From Lytechinus variegatus (lineage: Eukaryota > Echinodermata > Echinoidea > Temnopleuroida > Toxopneustidae): a stretch of 64,000 nt of DNA. The DNA lies in assembly GCF_018143015.1 (NCBI RefSeq), contig NC_054747.1:1797736-1861735 (forward strand), in the 5' to 3' direction. The notes under the pieces are model-generated. The model had not been told where the DNA came from and searched no databases. It saw only the letters and a list, made by a program, of their open reading frames with translations. The position numbers and the translations under genes are program-made. Shown one piece after another: positions 60,716 to 64,000 of this stretch (the first letter of the stretch is position 1; every line of letters begins with the position of its first letter).

Positions 60716-61024
60716 CATAATAAGAAATAAAGGTTCAAAATTGAACCCCGAAAGGTTGATGCAAAATCAGCACCCTATGGGTTCAAAAATTGAACACCTG
60801 ATTTGGGGTTCAAAAATTGAATCCTGCGGTTGGGGTTCATTTTTGCACCCTGCGGGTTCAAAACTGCACCCCTAGGGGTTCAATTTAAAATTTAGGGATG
60901 CAGTTTTGAACCCGTAGGCTGCAAAAATGAACCCCAACGACAGAGTTCAATTTTTGAACTCATAGGGTGCCGATTTTGCATCAACCTTTCGGGGTTCAAT
61001 TTTGTACCTTTATTTCTTAGTGTG
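60716..61024. mobile_element. Foldback element with ggttcaa repeats
   Basis: About 309 bases. Left arm taagaaataaaggttcaaaa, ccccgaaaggttgatgcaaa pairs with right arm tttgcatcaacctttcgggg and tacctttatttctta. Within each arm 'ggttcaaaattgaac' type blocks repeat at 20-40 base intervals. The plus-strand frame over it is a by-product. Confidence 0.85.
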
Positions 61025-61129
61025 TTTAGCATCTATGATTCTGATTCAATCCGGACACAATATCCGACCACAAAGTTAGCGGTAAAACAGAATTGTGATT
61101 TTGATATAGGTATATAAACATTGCTACAA

Positions 61130-61606
61130 TGATAATAATATAATAACCCGGTTCTATAAAGCGCTTATCGGGATTTACAGATATATTATTACCCCGGTCA
61201 TCGGATTGAATCTAGTCTGCAGGCACAGACCCTGATTGAAACTGTGATCAACAAGTGTGTTCCCACGCAAAGACTTGCTGTTTAAATTCAGGCCTTCAGT
61301 ACACAAGGCATGGGTAGGCTGCATTTCAGACCCTTAACTTGAGTGAAGGGTTCGCACATCAGACTAGATTCAATCAGTCTTTCCTGCAAACAATGTGTGC
61401 ACATCCTTCACTCCCTGCGGAATTCCAGTCAGTTGCCGTTGAGCCGCACAGCTACAGTCGCTTTCACATCCTATCGGGAACTCATTTAGCACCTGGGTCG
61501 AGAGTGGCAAAGTGTGGATTAACGAATCCCCAAATGACGCTAGACCGCGATGGGATTCGAACACACAACCCTCTTTTTACAGGGCGAGAGTCAGAACTAT
61601 AAAGAT
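61130..61606 (-). mobile_element. tRNA-derived SINE, long form
   Basis: On the minus strand: head with agttctgactctcgccctgt and B-box gttcgaatccc (near 61553), then about 400 bases of body ending in agcgctttatagaaccggg and an AT-rich tail at 61131-61140. Head and tail motifs match 49378-49658 while the middle is longer. Confidence 0.65.
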
Positions 61607-62290
61607 TATTTTACTAGTTTAACTTTCATATTTAATGCAAAATGTTTTTTTAAGAAGAAAAAGAAAACACTTTCTTTTGGAAACAATACGTAAGTGTTTC
61701 CAAACGTTTGAATGCGAAAGAAAAAACGACCGAGCTTATTAAGGACTGATGGTGACGGACGCTTTGGGTTATTCTTCCTGAAAGTAGGACCCGAACATGA
61801 CATGTGCGGGGGATCAAATGACATCACCCCTACCGATGACAATGAATGTTCTTCGTAAAATATTCGGAAAAAACACAACGCACCAGGTCATGACATACAA
61901 ATATCAAACTATACGTTTTATTACGACTATTATGATTGCTGGACTACATACAGTGTTTTTCTTTCATCGTTAGAATTAGGATATGCAAAGCATGGCGGAC
62001 ACAGTACGATCCAACTACTACGTGCAAGAGCATATACGTTACAAAAAGTAAATATATTTATTTATAAATTTAGGCACAATGCTTGGAATATATAAATCAC
62101 ATTCCTGCTTGCTGTTAGCTTCGTGGTTGGAGTTAAGTCCAAATCCGCTTAAAGTACCACTAAATGAAGACTTTATTGCGATTTTTAATTGAATTTTCTT
62201 TGATACATGGAGGGTCGAGTTCTCGATTTTCAAATTTATACCTATATTTTGAATTTAAAAGATAAACTCTGTCGCTTGATATCCAAAGAT
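61607..62290. other. No feature seen
   Basis: No supported exon, RNA gene or repeat. Confidence 0.5.
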
Positions 62291-62295
62291 AATGC

Positions 62296-62360
62296 TGATA
62301 ATAATAAAACTAATAACAACAACAATAATAATAATAATGAGAACAATAATAATAATTGTT
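62296..62360. repeat. AAT/AAC microsatellite
   Basis: Imperfect (AAT)n and (AAC)n. Confidence 0.85.
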
Positions 62361-62974
62361 TTTATATAGCATATATAGATAAAGTTGCAAAGTGCTGTTA
62401 TACAAAAGAAATAGAAAATTACATGATATGTAAACCTGAAGAAAAAACACTGCGCAGTTCTTTTCTACGCAGTATTCATGTTACTTGTCTCTTCATGTCA
62501 CAGCGTACACCCCCACACACCCTTATCTGCACACGCACACCATAACCCACACACGCCCTGTTGATACGCACACGCGTGCGTCATGATGCATTTTGCCACA
62601 GGTGCGGTTGACTCGTTTAATGAGAGGGCATCTGATCTATGATCTCATTACGGTTATACAGATCGGAAAAGAGTTAGCATCACTGATTACGTATTACATC
62701 ACCCTATTATTTGTTTGTTTTCCCATCACTGTTGTGATTGCGGCACGCATTTACTGTATACCTCAGCCACACACTGGCGAAATCAACATCTGACAAACCA
62801 AAGACACTACGTTATTTCAATTACATAACATCCATTGTTACGTAGTCTGTTTCGTTGATGTGACTGTAGAAAAAGACATATATAGGCATATTTGAATATC
62901 ACAGGGATATACTGCTAAGTGCCCCTGTAGATTATAACAAAAATCCAAGAAAAAACACTTTTTTTTCGTTCTTA
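62361..62974. other. No gene seen; CA-rich patch
   Basis: A cacacacc-rich patch lies at 62508-62575. Otherwise nothing. Confidence 0.45.
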
Positions 62975-63470
62975 CTTCGTTCCGTTTTTCTTTCTTTCTT
63001 TCTTTCTTTCTTTCTTTTCCTCCTCCTTCTGTCCCTCCCCTTCCTGCTCATGTGCCTTGTTTTTCATTCACCGCCTTATTTTTCCTTTACTTTCTTCTTC
63101 CTCCTCCTCCTCCTCCTTTTTCTCTTCTGCTGTTGCTTCTCCTTATTCTTCTCCTTTTTTCTTCTTCTTCCTCTTCTTCCCCTTTTTTTCTTCTTCTGCT
63201 GCTTTTACTTCTTCTCCTCCTTTTTTTCTTCCTCTTTCTTCTTCCTTTCCTTTTCGTCTTCCTCCCCTTCCTCCTCTTCTTCTTTTTCTTCTCCTTCTTC
63301 TTATTTCCTTTTTCTTCTCTTCCTCTTTCTTCTTCTTCTTCTTCTTCTTCTCCTCCTCCTTCTTCTTCTTCTTTTTCTTCTTCTCCTCCTCTTCTTCTTC
63401 TCCTCATCCTCCTCCTTCTTCTTCTTCTTCTTTTTCTATTGCTTCTACGGCTTCTTTCTTGTCTACATTT
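62975..63470. repeat. 500-base polypyrimidine tract (TTC/TCC)
   Basis: Almost uninterrupted C and T on the plus strand, starting with (CTTT)n at 62989-63016 and continuing as (TTC)n and (TCC)n. Overlapping frames of Ser/Leu/Phe or Arg/Glu/Lys are by-products of the repeat. Confidence 0.92.
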
Positions 63471-64000
63471 TGGCCATTTTGTCCTTTTTTATTATTATTC
63501 TTGCCCTTCTCCTTCTTTGTTCCCTTCCTCTTCTCCCATTGTCTCCCTCACCTTATTCTTCTTGTCTTTTCCTAGTTTCACCGTTAATTGTTCTTCCGCC
63601 ATTTTATCTGAGCAACATCAGATGAATTACTCGAATTCTAATAATGCATCGGGATGCCGATCCCTATCAATGAGAGTATCTCTAGATTGTTTGAAGTAAT
63701 ATACTGTATCAATACAATTAGAAGTTTTAGCTTGATAATGGTGCCCTAATTACAACTGTATTTATAAATAAATGACGATTATCATCTAACAATTTATCTG
63801 AAGAAAAATATGTAGGCGTATTGCGCACCAAAGTAGCGTGTATGTTCTCAAAACCCCCAAAGCATGGTCGAAAATGAAAATTATGTTTATGCTACTATAT
63901 ATATGAACTATGTATATTTCATAAAGTCGTTGCTTGCGTCATACAAAAATCCATGAAAGATGGGCTGTAGATCGCAACATTGTATACTGCTTGTTTTTCG
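63471..64000. other. No feature seen
   Basis: No supported feature up to the end of the window. Confidence 0.5.

Noticed and set aside
63050-63699. Long plus-strand frames of 172-215 residues
   Set aside because: They are Ser/Leu/Phe runs from the TTC/TCC tract, open in all three frames at once.

Overview
This is animal genomic DNA, most likely from a sea urchin. The central 23 kb is a head-to-tail array of U2 spliceosomal RNA genes with a repeat unit of about 1.04 kb. Tandem U2 units of about this size are what I recall being described for the urchin Lytechinus variegatus (from memory, not checked). The flanks carry foldback elements, tRNA-derived SINEs and LINE tails whose sequences look typical of urchin genomes. 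Genus Lytechinus is an inference; echinoid is well supported.

Layout. 1-8839: repeat-rich DNA with two exons of an IFI44-like GTPase gene on the minus strand (3781-5142), several SINEs and two foldback elements. 8840-9339: a 500-N assembly gap. 9340-32669: the U2 array, with 22 complete U2 genes, all on the plus strand, and partial units at both ends. The gap cuts the left end just past the G-tract of a 23rd unit, so the true copy number is unknown. 32670-64000: unique DNA mixed with mobile elements. It holds a damaged Ly6/uPAR-type locus on the plus strand (34101-37155) and an apparently intact three-exon Ly6/uPAR-type gene on the minus strand (42077-44246), arranged tail to tail. The rest is MITE-like foldbacks, SINEs, LINE 3' ends, microsatellites and a 500-bp polypyrimidine tract. 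I saw no other convincing gene in the last 19 kb.

How it works together. The U2 units share a TATA-like box at -30, a 188-nt U2 RNA, a conserved 3' element and a homopolymeric G-tract of 10-19 bases near +296. Sequence variants are scattered among units in a mosaic, which fits concerted evolution by unequal exchange and conversion. The two Ly6-type loci look like a diverged local pair. The IFI44-like exons are a separate immune-type GTPase gene that I can only see in part.

Limits. Single-base indels cluster in the last U2 units and in the damaged Ly6 locus, so some apparent damage may be assembly error. No LTR element, retrovirus-like element, Polinton, CRISPR array or bacterial gene was recognised.
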